From positions 1 to 64,000 of the forward strand of contig JAWLHS010000001.1 in NCBI GenBank assembly GCA_041690235.1: 64,000 nucleotides of DNA. Direction: 5' to 3'. The position numbers and the translations under genes are program-made. The notes beneath the pieces are model-generated. The model did not search any database. It worked only from the letters and a program-made list of their open reading frames with translations, and had not been told where the DNA came from. This document shows, piece after piece, positions 1 to 8,681 of the stretch (positions are counted from its first letter, which is position 1; the number at the start of each line of letters is the position of its first letter). Origin of the DNA: SLSG01 sp041690235. Its GTDB lineage: Bacteria; Bacteroidota; Bacteroidia; Bacteroidales; UBA7960.

Positions 1-11
1 TTGATGCCCAC

Positions 12-1340
12 ATGAAAACAGCGGCTTTGAAGAAAAAATGCATCGTATTCGTCGGACTAACCCTTCTGTTATTGGGCATGCTGCCGCATCAGGCATCATC
101 CCAGCAGCAACGCTTCCCTAAGCCGGAGTTTCAGACCGAATACCAAATCCCCGACACCACCAAACCGGAACCAAGGGCCTCCTCCATGGAGACCGTTGAC
201 CTTGTGGTGTTGATCCTGGTCCTGGGTCTGACCACCTGGCTGGCCCTGAAAAAGCGCTCACGCAACTGGATATTATGGGTCATGGTGTTCGCCCTGGTTT
301 ATTTTGGTTTTTACCGCAATGGATGCATCTGCCCGATAGGGGCCGTTCAGAACCTCTCCCTGGCGCTTTTCAGCAGTGAGTACGCCATTTCCTTTACGGT
401 GCTGGCCTTCTTCGCGATCCCATTATTATTGGCCCTTGCCGCGGGCCGGATCTTCTGCGCTTCGGCCTGCCCCCTGGGGGCGATACAGGATTTGGTGATC
501 GTTAAACCAATCCGCCTGGCTCCCTGGCTCCAAAAAGCCCTGGGTTTGTTTCCGTTTGTTTACCTGGGAATGGCCATTTTGTTTGCAGCGACCGGCACAG
601 ATTTCATCATTTGCCGTTACGATCCTTTCGTAGGCATCTTTCGCATGGGCGCCGGGTTCCATATGATCGTTCTCGGCATTGGGTTTCTGCTGATCGGCAT
701 GTTTGTGGCACGCCCTTACTGCCGTTTCATTTGTCCCTATGGGGCCCTGCTCAACATCACCTCCCGCTTTTCCAAAAACCACCTGTCGATCACTCCCAAA
801 GAATGCATCAATTGCAAACTCTGCAAAGATGCCTGCCCCTTCGATGCCATCGACTACCCCACCGAAGAAAAAGAAAACAGGGTGAGCAGGACGGATTTTC
901 GAAAATTCCTGGTTTACGCCGCCCTGATCCCGGTCCTGATGTTTGCCCTGGGATGGGCCGTTTCCGGATCGCACAAGCTGCTTTCGAAAGCCCATCCCGA
1001 TGTATACCTGGCCAATCTGCTGGTTGCCAGACCAGACCTCATGCAGACCACCGACAACATCGATATTGAAACTTTTATGGCCTCCGGAAAAACCCTGGAT
1101 ATGCTGGTCGAGGATGCCGGTATCATACAGGAGAAATTCCGCAAGGGCGGTTGGTTTTTGGGCGGATTTATCGGCTTGGTCATCGGATGGACCCTTTTGA
1201 ATCAGGTGGTCTTCAGAAAACGAACCATTTACGAGGCCAACCGCGGCAACTGTTTTAGCTGCGGGCGTTGCATGGAATACTGTCCGGTTGGAAAGCCGGA
1301 ACACCCCTATCACGCCCAAGCCGATGCACAAAGGGATTGA
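12..1340 (+). CDS. NapH/NosR-type membrane polyferredoxin
   Basis: This 442-residue protein is probably the membrane electron-transfer component of the cluster. A hydrophobic segment near residues 11-27 is followed by a proline-rich stretch, then several membrane segments (about 63-80, 86-102, 124-145, 175-193, 217-233 and 298-314). Cysteine motifs of the Fer4_5 (NapH/NosR C-terminal) family are visible: CICP at 105-108, CASACP at 149-154 and CRFICP at 237-242. A classical CxxCxxCxxxCP ferredoxin motif lies at 265-276 and a final one at 414-425. The FMN-binding domain of full NosR is absent. It starts at the window edge, so upstream partner genes may exist. The next gene follows after 26 bp. 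Membership of the polyferredoxin family is well supported; the electron donor and acceptor are inferred from neighbours only. Confidence 0.85.
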   Translation: MKTAALKKKCIVFVGLTLLLLGMLPHQASSQQQRFPKPEFQTEYQIPDTTKPEPRASSMETVDLVVLILVLGLTTWLALKKRSRNWILWVMVFALVYFGFYRNGCICPIGAVQNLSLALFSSEYAISFTVLAFFAIPLLLALAAGRIFCASACPLGAIQDLVIVKPIRLAPWLQKALGLFPFVYLGMAILFAATGTDFIICRYDPFVGIFRMGAGFHMIVLGIGFLLIGMFVARPYCRFICPYGALLNITSRFSKNHLSITPKECINCKLCKDACPFDAIDYPTEEKENRVSRTDFRKFLVYAALIPVLMFALGWAVSGSHKLLSKAHPDVYLANLLVARPDLMQTTDNIDIETFMASGKTLDMLVEDAGIIQEKFRKGGWFLGGFIGLVIGWTLLNQVVFRKRTIYEANRGNCFSCGRCMEYCPVGKPEHPYHAQADAQRD

Positions 1341-1366
1341 ATAGTGAAGCCTTGAATAATTTCAAA

Positions 1367-3235
1367 ATGAATAGAGAAGAAAAAATAAAGCGAACGAAGC
1401 AGGTAGCCATCATTGCCGGGGTGTTCACAGCCCTGGTCAGTCTGTTGCTTTTGCTGAACTATCTGCAAATCAAATCCAGCGACCCCCTGGAAAGCCAAAC
1501 CCTGAAAACCCTGGTGGACCGCCTTTCAGCAGATCCCGGCAACCATGCACTCATGGAAGAAATCCGTCAGCTTGATTTGCTGGCCCGGAAGGCTTACTTT
1601 AACAGCCTCTGGCAGATACGCACCGGAGCCTACCTTCTCCTTTTCGGGGCCATCGTATTGGTCCTGGCCCTGAGGGTTCACAGCAAGCTGGTCTTCTCCA
1701 TCGGGAAACCATCCGACGAAAAACCAACAGCCGGCCGGGACAGAAAATTATCGCAACGATGGATTGCGGCAACAGGAGCCATCATCATCATCGGAGCCGG
1801 TATGTCGGCCGTTTTCACCGCCGACTACCTCAGGCCATTCGACACCCTGAAAATGGCAGAAGAAGTTCCAGGCCATGATGGCATCGAACAGATCGATATT
1901 TCCCTGGCAGAGCCCACTGCGAACAGCCCGGAGCCGGAAATGACAACGGGAGGCCCCCCGGCGGGAACTGCAGATGCAGGCATGGATGCTGATCCCCAGA
2001 CGCAGGAGATGGTCACGGAAGAAGCATCTGTAGAAACACCGGGTGAAACCACCGCCAGGCAACCCCCACCCCCGTTATTAACGGAAGCCTCGGTACGACA
2101 AAACCACAACACTTTCAGGGGGCCCTGGGGCACCGGCATCAGTGCCCACGGGAACATCCCCTCTGAATGGGACGCGGCAAGCGGTGAAAACATCATCTGG
2201 AAAACCGAAATCCCCATGCACGGCTACAACTCCCCGGTCCTATGGGACGACAAGCTGTTTATGTCAGGGGCCACCGAAAGCAGAAGGATGGTCTATTGTT
2301 ACGACCGCCATACCGGCAGCAAGCAATGGGAAAAGGAGGCCTCCGGAATCCCGGGTTCACCGGCAACACCGCCACGTACAACGGATGACACCGGACTGGC
2401 AGCGCCGAGCCTGGTGGTCGACGGGCAACGGGTGGTGGCTTTGTTCGGCACGGGCGACATCATTGCCTTCGACCACAACGGAAACCGTTTATGGGCCAAA
2501 AACCTGGGGGTTCCCGCCAATCACTATGGCCACTCTTCTTCATTGTTGATGTGGGACGGGAAGGTGATGGTACAATACGACACCCAGGACGGAAGCCGGG
2601 TTTTCGCGCTGGAAGCAGCAACGGGACAGATTGCATGGGAAACCCCACGCAGCAACGGGGTAAGCTGGGCCTCCCCCATCCTGGCGAAAGTCGACGGAAC
2701 ATTTCAACTGATCCTGCTGGCCAACCCCAGCCTTTCCGCCTATGACATCCAAAGCGGACGCCAACTGTGGTCGGTCAATTGCATGTCGGGCGAGGTGGGT
2801 CCTTCTCCGGCTTTTGGCGGGGGACTTGTATATGCTGCCAACGAATACGCCAAAATGGTCGGGGTGGACGCGAAAACGGGGCAACAGCAGTGGGAAGACA
2901 ACTATTACCTGCCCGAAGTGGCCAGTCTGCTGTATTTCGACGGACTCCTTTACGTGGCGACCACTTTCGCGGTATTGGCCTGTTTCGAGGCAAGCAGCGG
3001 GGAGTTCTTATGGGAATACGACACGGACGATGGTTTTTATTCTTCTCCGGTCATAGCCGATAACAAATTGTATATTATCGACACCAGCGGCAAAGCATAT
3101 GTCTTTAACCCGGGCAGGGAACCGGATCTGATCGCCACTTCGGAACTCGGGGAAAGGGTGTTCGCCACCCCGGTTTTTGCGGAGGGAAGATTGTATATCA
3201 GGGGAAATCGCCACCTTTACTGTATAGGAAACTAA
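1367..3235 (+). CDS. Membrane-anchored PQQ-like beta-propeller protein
   Basis: The 622-residue product has an N-terminal membrane domain and a large beta-propeller. Hydrophobic segments lie near residues 12-33, 87-104 and 131-150. A variable acidic, proline- and threonine-rich linker (about 155-240) leads to a propeller that opens with the NTFRGPWGTGIS type of strand and continues with WE/LW-G-type PQQ-like repeats to the C terminus. No PQQ-dehydrogenase catalytic signature is visible, so it is more likely a scaffold or assembly propeller than an enzyme. An upstream in-frame ATG at 1268 lies inside the preceding gene; the ATG at 1367 gives a sensible Met-Asn-Arg-Glu start ahead of the first membrane segment. 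It is probably cotranscribed with the flanking redox genes. Confidence 0.8.
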   Translation: MNREEKIKRTKQVAIIAGVFTALVSLLLLLNYLQIKSSDPLESQTLKTLVDRLSADPGNHALMEEIRQLDLLARKAYFNSLWQIRTGAYLLLFGAIVLVLALRVHSKLVFSIGKPSDEKPTAGRDRKLSQRWIAATGAIIIIGAGMSAVFTADYLRPFDTLKMAEEVPGHDGIEQIDISLAEPTANSPEPEMTTGGPPAGTADAGMDADPQTQEMVTEEASVETPGETTARQPPPPLLTEASVRQNHNTFRGPWGTGISAHGNIPSEWDAASGENIIWKTEIPMHGYNSPVLWDDKLFMSGATESRRMVYCYDRHTGSKQWEKEASGIPGSPATPPRTTDDTGLAAPSLVVDGQRVVALFGTGDIIAFDHNGNRLWAKNLGVPANHYGHSSSLLMWDGKVMVQYDTQDGSRVFALEAATGQIAWETPRSNGVSWASPILAKVDGTFQLILLANPSLSAYDIQSGRQLWSVNCMSGEVGPSPAFGGGLVYAANEYAKMVGVDAKTGQQQWEDNYYLPEVASLLYFDGLLYVATTFAVLACFEASSGEFLWEYDTDDGFYSSPVIADNKLYIIDTSGKAYVFNPGREPDLIATSELGERVFATPVFAEGRLYIRGNRHLYCIGN

Positions 3236-3282
3236 GCCGATTTCGGGCACAAGGCGGCCCGGGCAATTACAGGCATGCATCT

Positions 3283-5613
3283 ATGATAGCGCAAACAGAT
3301 AAAATAATCGCTCAAACGGGAAACGGAAAAGAATCCGTTATCGCGATACTGCAAGCCATCCAGAAGGAATACCATTACCTTCCGGAAGCAGCGCTGAAAC
3401 GGGTATGCGAAACGACGGACATTACCGCGGCGGAAATCATCGGGGTGGCCAGCTTTTATTCCCAGTTTCGGTTCCAGCCGGCCGGCAAGCACCTCGTGAA
3501 GGTTTGCGTGGGTACGGCCTGCCATGTGAAGGGAGCCGGACTGGTTTATGATTCCCTGAGACGTGAACTTCATATTGAAGAAGGCCGGGACACGGACGAC
3601 AGCCGCACTTTTACGGTGGAGAAGGTCAGTTGCCTGGGATGCTGCACACTGGCACCTGTGGTGCAGATCGACAACACCACTTACGGACATGTAAGCCCGG
3701 CCACGGCCAAAACCATTATCGAAGATTTTATCAGCCGCGGTGCAGGAAAACAAAAGGGGCCAAAATCCAAGGCCGGCAAACAGGCCCTTCAGGGAGAGAT
3801 TCGTATCGGCCTGGGATCCTGCTGCGTCGCCAGCGGCAGCGATGACATCCGTCAAGCCGTGGAGGAGACCGTGAATAAAGACGCCCTGAATGTGAACATT
3901 AAACATGTTGGCTGCGTGGGCATGTGCCATCAGGTTCCGCTGGTGGAGATCCTGCCCGAGGGAAAAGCACCGCAACTATACGCCAGGGTCACCCCGACAG
4001 ATATCAGGTATATTGTTGAAAAGCATTTCCAGCCCCACGGTTTTTTTAATCGCCTGAAGAACCGCTTCGAGCACCTGGTTGAAAACATTCAGCACGAAGG
4101 ACGCTGGGAGGGCATCGAACGCTACTCCATCAATGTCAGGGAAAAGCACGTCATGGCATTCCTGGGCAACCAGATACCCATCGCCACAGAGCACCGTGGC
4201 GTGATCAACCCCACCGACATGGAGGAGTATGTGTCCAGGGGCGGCTTTGACGGATTGAAAAAAGCCCTCTCCATGCCCCCCCCGCAACTGATCGAATTGG
4301 TGAAGGCAAGCGGTCTGAAAGGTCGGGGCGGTGCGGGGTTCCCGACCGGACTGAAATGGGAGGCCGTAGCTGGTCAGGACGCCCCGGTCAAATACCTGAT
4401 TTGCAATGGGGACGAAGGTGATCCCGGGGCATTCATGGACCGCATGTTGCTGGAATCCTATCCCTACCGCATCATCGAAGGCATGCTGATTGCTGCCCGG
4501 GCCACCGGGGCCACCCAGGGCTACTTCTATATCCGCGCCGAATACCCGCTGGCCGTGCTGAGGATCCGGGAAGCCCTGGAGCGATGTACCGCAGAGGGCT
4601 GGCTTGGCAGGGATATTGGTGGCTCGGGATTCAGCTTCGACATCCGCATCAAGGAAGGGGCCGGTGCCTTTGTTTGCGGTGAGGAGACGGCACTGATCGC
4701 TTCGATGGAAGGAAGGCGCGGCTTTCCAAGGCTCAGGCCACCTTACCCGGCGGAACGGGGACTATGGGACCGTCCGACACTCATCAACAACACCGAAACC
4801 TTTGCCCAGTTGCCCTATATTCTGAGCCATGGACATGAAAAGTTCGCCGCCATAGGAACCTCATCCAGCAAGGGCACCAAGGTGTTCGCCCTGGCAGGCA
4901 AGGTCAGCAGGGGCGGTTTGATCGAAGTGCCCATGGGCATCAGCGTCCGCCAAATCGTCGACGACATAGGAGGAGGGGTACCGGGTGGCCACAAACTGAA
5001 GGCCGTACAAATCGGCGGACCTTCAGGGGGGTGTGTTCCTCATTTTCTGGCGGACCGGCCGGTGGACTTTGAATCGCTGGGAGAGGTCGGGGCCATGATG
5101 GGGTCCGGCGGACTGGTTGTGTTGGATGAAACGGACTGCATGGTCGACATCGCAAAATATTTCCTTTCATTTACCCAGAGTGAGTCCTGCGGAAAATGTA
5201 CGTTCTGCAGGGTGGGCACCCGGCGCATGCTGGATATTATGGAAAGACTTTGTGAAGGGAAAGCCGTGGAGGAAGACCTGGAAGAGCTGGAAACACTGGC
5301 AGAATGGACAAAAAAAGGAAGCCTTTGCGGATTGGGAAAAACAGCTCCCAACCCAGTACTGTCCACCCTCCACTACTTCCGGGAGGAGTACCTGGCCCAC
5401 ATCAAAGGCAGGTGTCCGACAGGAAGTTGCAAGGCACTGATCACTTATTCGGTAAACGACAACTGCATCGGATGTACCATCTGTGCCCAGCAATGCCCGG
5501 AAGATGCCATTGCATTCGATCCCCACAAAAAACATGAAATTGACACCACGCGATGCACCAAATGCGATATCTGTCGTCAGGCCTGCCCGGAAGATGCCAT
5601 CAGTGTAAATTGA
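3283..5613 (+). CDS. NuoE-NuoF-ferredoxin fusion flavoprotein (HydB/HndC-like NADH oxidoreductase subunit)
   Basis: This 776-residue fusion should oxidise or reduce NAD(H) through FMN and pass electrons along Fe-S clusters. Residues 1-150 are a NuoE-like thioredoxin-fold 2Fe-2S domain with C75, C80, C117 and C121. Residues 170-245 are a second thioredoxin-fold 2Fe-2S domain (C180 or C181, C211, C215), as found at the N terminus of HydB-type subunits. The NuoF body follows: FMN/NADH motif GRGGAGFPTGLKW (348-360), GDEGDPGAFMDR (376-387), and the 4Fe-4S ligands C636, C639, C642 and C682. Two ferredoxin motifs close the chain (C728-C738 and C758-C768). NuoE and HydB are usually separate polypeptides; here they are fused. 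No complex I membrane subunits are nearby, so this is a soluble-type flavin oxidoreductase of the electron-bifurcating (Bfu/HydBC) group by family knowledge, with its catalytic partner not identified. Confidence 0.9.
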   Translation: MIAQTDKIIAQTGNGKESVIAILQAIQKEYHYLPEAALKRVCETTDITAAEIIGVASFYSQFRFQPAGKHLVKVCVGTACHVKGAGLVYDSLRRELHIEEGRDTDDSRTFTVEKVSCLGCCTLAPVVQIDNTTYGHVSPATAKTIIEDFISRGAGKQKGPKSKAGKQALQGEIRIGLGSCCVASGSDDIRQAVEETVNKDALNVNIKHVGCVGMCHQVPLVEILPEGKAPQLYARVTPTDIRYIVEKHFQPHGFFNRLKNRFEHLVENIQHEGRWEGIERYSINVREKHVMAFLGNQIPIATEHRGVINPTDMEEYVSRGGFDGLKKALSMPPPQLIELVKASGLKGRGGAGFPTGLKWEAVAGQDAPVKYLICNGDEGDPGAFMDRMLLESYPYRIIEGMLIAARATGATQGYFYIRAEYPLAVLRIREALERCTAEGWLGRDIGGSGFSFDIRIKEGAGAFVCGEETALIASMEGRRGFPRLRPPYPAERGLWDRPTLINNTETFAQLPYILSHGHEKFAAIGTSSSKGTKVFALAGKVSRGGLIEVPMGISVRQIVDDIGGGVPGGHKLKAVQIGGPSGGCVPHFLADRPVDFESLGEVGAMMGSGGLVVLDETDCMVDIAKYFLSFTQSESCGKCTFCRVGTRRMLDIMERLCEGKAVEEDLEELETLAEWTKKGSLCGLGKTAPNPVLSTLHYFREEYLAHIKGRCPTGSCKALITYSVNDNCIGCTICAQQCPEDAIAFDPHKKHEIDTTRCTKCDICRQACPEDAISVN

Positions 5614-5646
5614 AACCAAACCATGCCACCCGATTGAAAAACAAAG

Positions 5647-7203
5647 ATGATCAAAATAACCATCAATAACAGGGAAGTCGAAGCCGAAGAGGGCAGCATG
5701 TTGCTGGAAGTCTCTGTCGGGGCGGGCTTTCCCATTCCAGCCATGTGTTACAACGGGCAGGAGGAACACTTTACTTCCTGCATGATATGCCTGGTGAAGG
5801 AACGCACCACCGGAAAACTCCTGCCCTCCTGTTCGGTCCGGGTGGCTCCCGGAATGGATATCGTAACAGAGGATGACGAGATCAGGACCGCTCGAAAAAC
5901 AGCCCTGGAATTGCTCCTGTCTGAACACGTCGGTGACTGTGAAGCCCCCTGCCGTATTGCTTGTCCGGCCTTCATGGATATTCCCCGAATGAACCGCCTG
6001 ATTGCAGCCGGGCAGGTTCAACAAGCCCTTGAGGTGGTACGTCGCGACATCGCCCTGCCCGCAGTCCTTGGAAGAATCTGTCCCGCTCCCTGCGAAGGGG
6101 CATGCAAGCGCAGGCCCATCGACCAGCCGGTGGCCATATGCCTGCTGAAACGCTTTACTGCCGATGAATCCGGCCCCTTAATGCTGCCGGAAACGGCGAC
6201 CACCGGCAAAAAAGTGGCCATCATCGGGGCGGGGCCTGCCGGGCTGTCGGCGGCATTCTACCTGCAGCAAAAAGGCATACAGGCGGTGATTTTCGACCGC
6301 AACCCACTCCCGGGGGGGAGCCTGCAATACGAAATTCCGGATGAAAAACTGGACAAATCCGTGCTTGCCGGAGAGATTTCATTGATTCGTCAGACAGGCG
6401 TGCAGTTCAGGCCGGACCAACTGATTGATGCAACCGCTTTCGAAAGGCTCCGCAGGGATTACGATGCGGTGGTCGTGGCCACCGGGAACCATTCAGCCGC
6501 CCTGGATTCCTGGGGTATTGAACACAACGGAAAGCAGTTGCAGGCAGACAAATCGACCCATCAGACCGGGCTCGAAGGTGTGTTCGCCATAGGCAACGCC
6601 AACCGGCCCGGAAAACTCGCCATCCGTTCGGCGGCCCAGGGCAAGGAAGTGGCAAAAAGCATTGAGCAGTTATTCAGCGGGGAACCGGTGAGGGGAGAAA
6701 CCAGGCGGTTTAACTCCAGTTTCGGCCGACTGATGGAAGAGGAATTTCCAGAATACCTGAAAGAAGGCAGCCCTGACAAGCGGCAGCAAGCCCGGGGAAA
6801 GCCGGGCAACGGTTTCGACCCCGACCAGGCCCGCATGGAAGCCGCACGGTGTATGCACTGCGACTGCCGCAAACCGGACCATTGCAAGCTCAGGGATTAT
6901 GCCGGGATGTACAAGGCCTCCAGGCGACGCTTCTCTTACTCCAGTCGAAAACCCGTGAGAAAGTTCATGCAGGATGAGGGGGTTGTCTATGAGCCGGGAA
7001 AGTGTATTAAGTGCGGTATCTGTGTGAGACTCACCGCCAGGCACCAGGAAACCTTCGGATTTACATTTATTGGCAGGGGTTTTGATGTGGAGATAGGGGT
7101 TCCCTTCAACGAAACACTGGATAAAGCCCTGGTAAAAACCGCCCAAGCAGTTGCCCTGGCCTGCCCAACCGGGGCGCTTTGCTTTTCCAAAAATTCAATA
7201 TAA
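5647..7203 (+). CDS. 2Fe-2S / GltD-like FAD / NuoG-like ferredoxin subunit lacking the NAD(P) domain
   Basis: The 518-residue protein is the likely electron-acceptor subunit for the preceding flavoprotein, 33 bp upstream. Residues 1-80 form a NuoG/HydA-type 2Fe-2S domain (C34, C45, C48, C62). Residues 95-170 match the N-terminal Fe-S domain of glutamate synthase small subunits (C98, C102, C106, C145, C149, C153). The FAD motif GAGPAGL lies at 194-200, VVVATG at 275-280 and the second FAD strand GVFAIGN at 311-317. Only about 30 residues separate the last two, where GltD/SfrB proteins normally carry a roughly 110-130 residue NAD(P)-binding Rossmann subdomain; that half is missing. The C terminus has C402, C405, C407, C413 and a NuoG-like CIKCGIC (453-459) with a lone CPTGAL (506-511). 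I infer an FAD electron relay without its own pyridine-nucleotide site. Confidence 0.85.
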   Translation: MIKITINNREVEAEEGSMLLEVSVGAGFPIPAMCYNGQEEHFTSCMICLVKERTTGKLLPSCSVRVAPGMDIVTEDDEIRTARKTALELLLSEHVGDCEAPCRIACPAFMDIPRMNRLIAAGQVQQALEVVRRDIALPAVLGRICPAPCEGACKRRPIDQPVAICLLKRFTADESGPLMLPETATTGKKVAIIGAGPAGLSAAFYLQQKGIQAVIFDRNPLPGGSLQYEIPDEKLDKSVLAGEISLIRQTGVQFRPDQLIDATAFERLRRDYDAVVVATGNHSAALDSWGIEHNGKQLQADKSTHQTGLEGVFAIGNANRPGKLAIRSAAQGKEVAKSIEQLFSGEPVRGETRRFNSSFGRLMEEEFPEYLKEGSPDKRQQARGKPGNGFDPDQARMEAARCMHCDCRKPDHCKLRDYAGMYKASRRRFSYSSRKPVRKFMQDEGVVYEPGKCIKCGICVRLTARHQETFGFTFIGRGFDVEIGVPFNETLDKALVKTAQAVALACPTGALCFSKNSI

Positions 7204-7222
7204 AAACCCGATAAATCAACAG

Positions 7223-8326
7223 ATGATGACCCTTAGCGCCCTTCTATTCCTGCTGTTTTTCATCCCACAAGCCAACCAGTCCGGCTGGCCCGAATTTCGT
7301 GGTGGACAACACCTTCGGGGTACCACCTCAGAAACCATTCCCTTCATGGTGGAGCAGCATTGGGTGTTTCAAACGGGCGATGAGATCAAGGCATCCCCCG
7401 TCATTCAGGGGAACAGCATCGTGATCGGAAGCACCGACCAACATGTGTATTGCCTTGACATGGAGGGGAAGCTGATTTGGAAGTTCAAAGCCGGCAATGC
7501 CATTGAAGCTTCGGCCCTCATCCGAAACGGAATCGTTTATATCGGTGACCTGCATGGCAATCTTTTTGCGCTTGAATTGGCCAGCGGAAAACAAATCTGG
7601 AAGTACGAAACCCAAAACCAGATCATGGCCGCACCAAACTGGTGGAGCGATGGAGAGCGCACGTACATCCTTGTGGGAGCATACGATTATTACCTGCATT
7701 GCGTGGATGCGAAAACCGGACAGCCCATCTGGAAGTATGAGGCACAGAACTACCTGAATGCAGCAGTGGCCGTCGAAGGCAATCTGGCCGTCTTCGGGGG
7801 GTGCGACGGACTCCTGCACGTTGTCGACATTGAAACCGGAAATGCAGCATCCGCCATCGAAATCGCCACCTATGTAGCCGGATCAACCGCATTGGACAAT
7901 GGCAAGGCTTTTGTTGGTGACTATGACGGCATCTTCAGTTGCATTGACTACCGTTCCGGTCAAATCCAGTGGCAGTTTGAGAGCCGCGACCGCCAGCTGC
8001 CCTTTATCGGCTCCCCGGCCATAACGGATAAGCATGTATTCATTGGCAGCCGCGACCGCTTTGTGTATGGTCTGGATATAAGCACCGGGTCAGTCATATG
8101 GCAGAAAAATACCGGTAGCCGTGTCGATGCCTCCCCGCTTGCAGACCGCCGGAACTTGCTTGTAGCGAATATGCGGGGCGATCTTTTGCTTTTCAACCAG
8201 GAAACCGGTCAAACCGTCTGGACCTACGAGCTGGGAAGCCCGCTTATCGGACATCCGGCTGTATCGCAGGGAAAAATCATTGCCGGCGCACAGGACGGCA
8301 ATATCTATTGCCTGGGTGCGCCCTGA
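7223..8326 (+). CDS. Exported PQQ-like beta-propeller protein
   Basis: The product of 367 residues starts with a signal-peptide-like hydrophobic stretch (residues 3-17) and then a WPEFRGG strand, the usual first blade of PQQ-like propellers. Blade motifs recur through the chain, such as VYCLDMEGKLIWKFKAGN, IWKYETQN and IWKYEAQN, giving about seven blades. It is expected in the periplasm. The nearest in-frame upstream ATG (7151) lies inside the previous gene; 7223, an ATG-ATG pair, is preferred because the signal peptide starts there. It resembles the propeller at 1367-3235 but lacks its membrane domain. Having two propellers bracket the NADH-oxidoreductase genes suggests they belong to one complex or pathway. 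No catalytic residues are recognisable. Confidence 0.8.
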   Translation: MMTLSALLFLLFFIPQANQSGWPEFRGGQHLRGTTSETIPFMVEQHWVFQTGDEIKASPVIQGNSIVIGSTDQHVYCLDMEGKLIWKFKAGNAIEASALIRNGIVYIGDLHGNLFALELASGKQIWKYETQNQIMAAPNWWSDGERTYILVGAYDYYLHCVDAKTGQPIWKYEAQNYLNAAVAVEGNLAVFGGCDGLLHVVDIETGNAASAIEIATYVAGSTALDNGKAFVGDYDGIFSCIDYRSGQIQWQFESRDRQLPFIGSPAITDKHVFIGSRDRFVYGLDISTGSVIWQKNTGSRVDASPLADRRNLLVANMRGDLLLFNQETGQTVWTYELGSPLIGHPAVSQGKIIAGAQDGNIYCLGAP

Positions 8327-8332
8327 GCGAGA

Positions 8333-8642
8333 GCCGCACCGGTGAGCGCCGCAACGAAATACGGATCAGCGCGCCAGGGCGCGAAGCCGGTGCGGAACGA
8401 GCGCATTTGAAATTTTGAAGAAATTTTGCAGCGCAAGGGCCGCACCGGCGAGCGCCGCAGCGAAATACGAATCAGCGCCCCAGGGCGCGAAGCCGGTGCG
8501 GAACGAGCGCATTTGAAATTTTGAAGAAATTTTGCAGCGCAAGGGCCGCACCGGCGAGCGCCGCAACGAAATACGAATCAGCGCCCCAGGGCGCGAAGCC
8601 GGTGCGGAACGAGCGCAAGCGCCGTAGCGATGAGCGCCGGTG
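8333..8642. repeat. Three 106-bp tandem repeats with nested palindromes
   Basis: Copies begin at 8333, 8439 and 8545, each opening with GCCGCACCGG; the period is exactly 106 bp and the third copy diverges after about 75 bp. Each unit holds an outer 10-bp inverted repeat (CCGCACCGGC with GCCGGTGCGG, imperfect by one G-T wobble in copy 1) enclosing an inner hairpin GCGCCC-CA-GGGCGC (copies 2 and 3). It then has an AT-rich segment in which AAATTTTG is repeated directly at an 11-bp step. Copies differ at only a few positions. The block fills the whole gap between the propeller and glycosyltransferase genes and has no coding signature. There are no unique spacers, so it is not a CRISPR. Function unknown; it resembles REP/BIME-type elements in organisation. 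Confidence 0.9.
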
Positions 8643-8681
8643 GAAAGGAATCATGTACAAACGAAATGCGAATTGAACGTA

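Noticed and set aside
426..1331. 301-codon minus-strand open frame opposite the polyferredoxin gene
   Set aside because: It is the antisense shadow of a strongly supported gene; its translation has no family resemblance.
1268..1366. Earlier start for the membrane-anchored propeller gene
   Set aside because: It would overlap the ferredoxin gene by 73 bp and add a hydrophilic N-terminal stretch before the first membrane helix; 1367 fits better.
3232..3975. 247-codon minus-strand frame opposite the NuoE-like region
   Set aside because: Antisense shadow in GC-rich coding DNA; no signal or domain.
5167..6024. 285-codon minus-strand frame across the junction of the two oxidoreductase genes
   Set aside because: It overlaps two genes with conserved cysteine motifs and has no recognisable domain itself.
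8333..8642. CRISPR array
   Set aside because: The repeats are contiguous at a 106-bp period with no unique spacers, and no cas gene is present.
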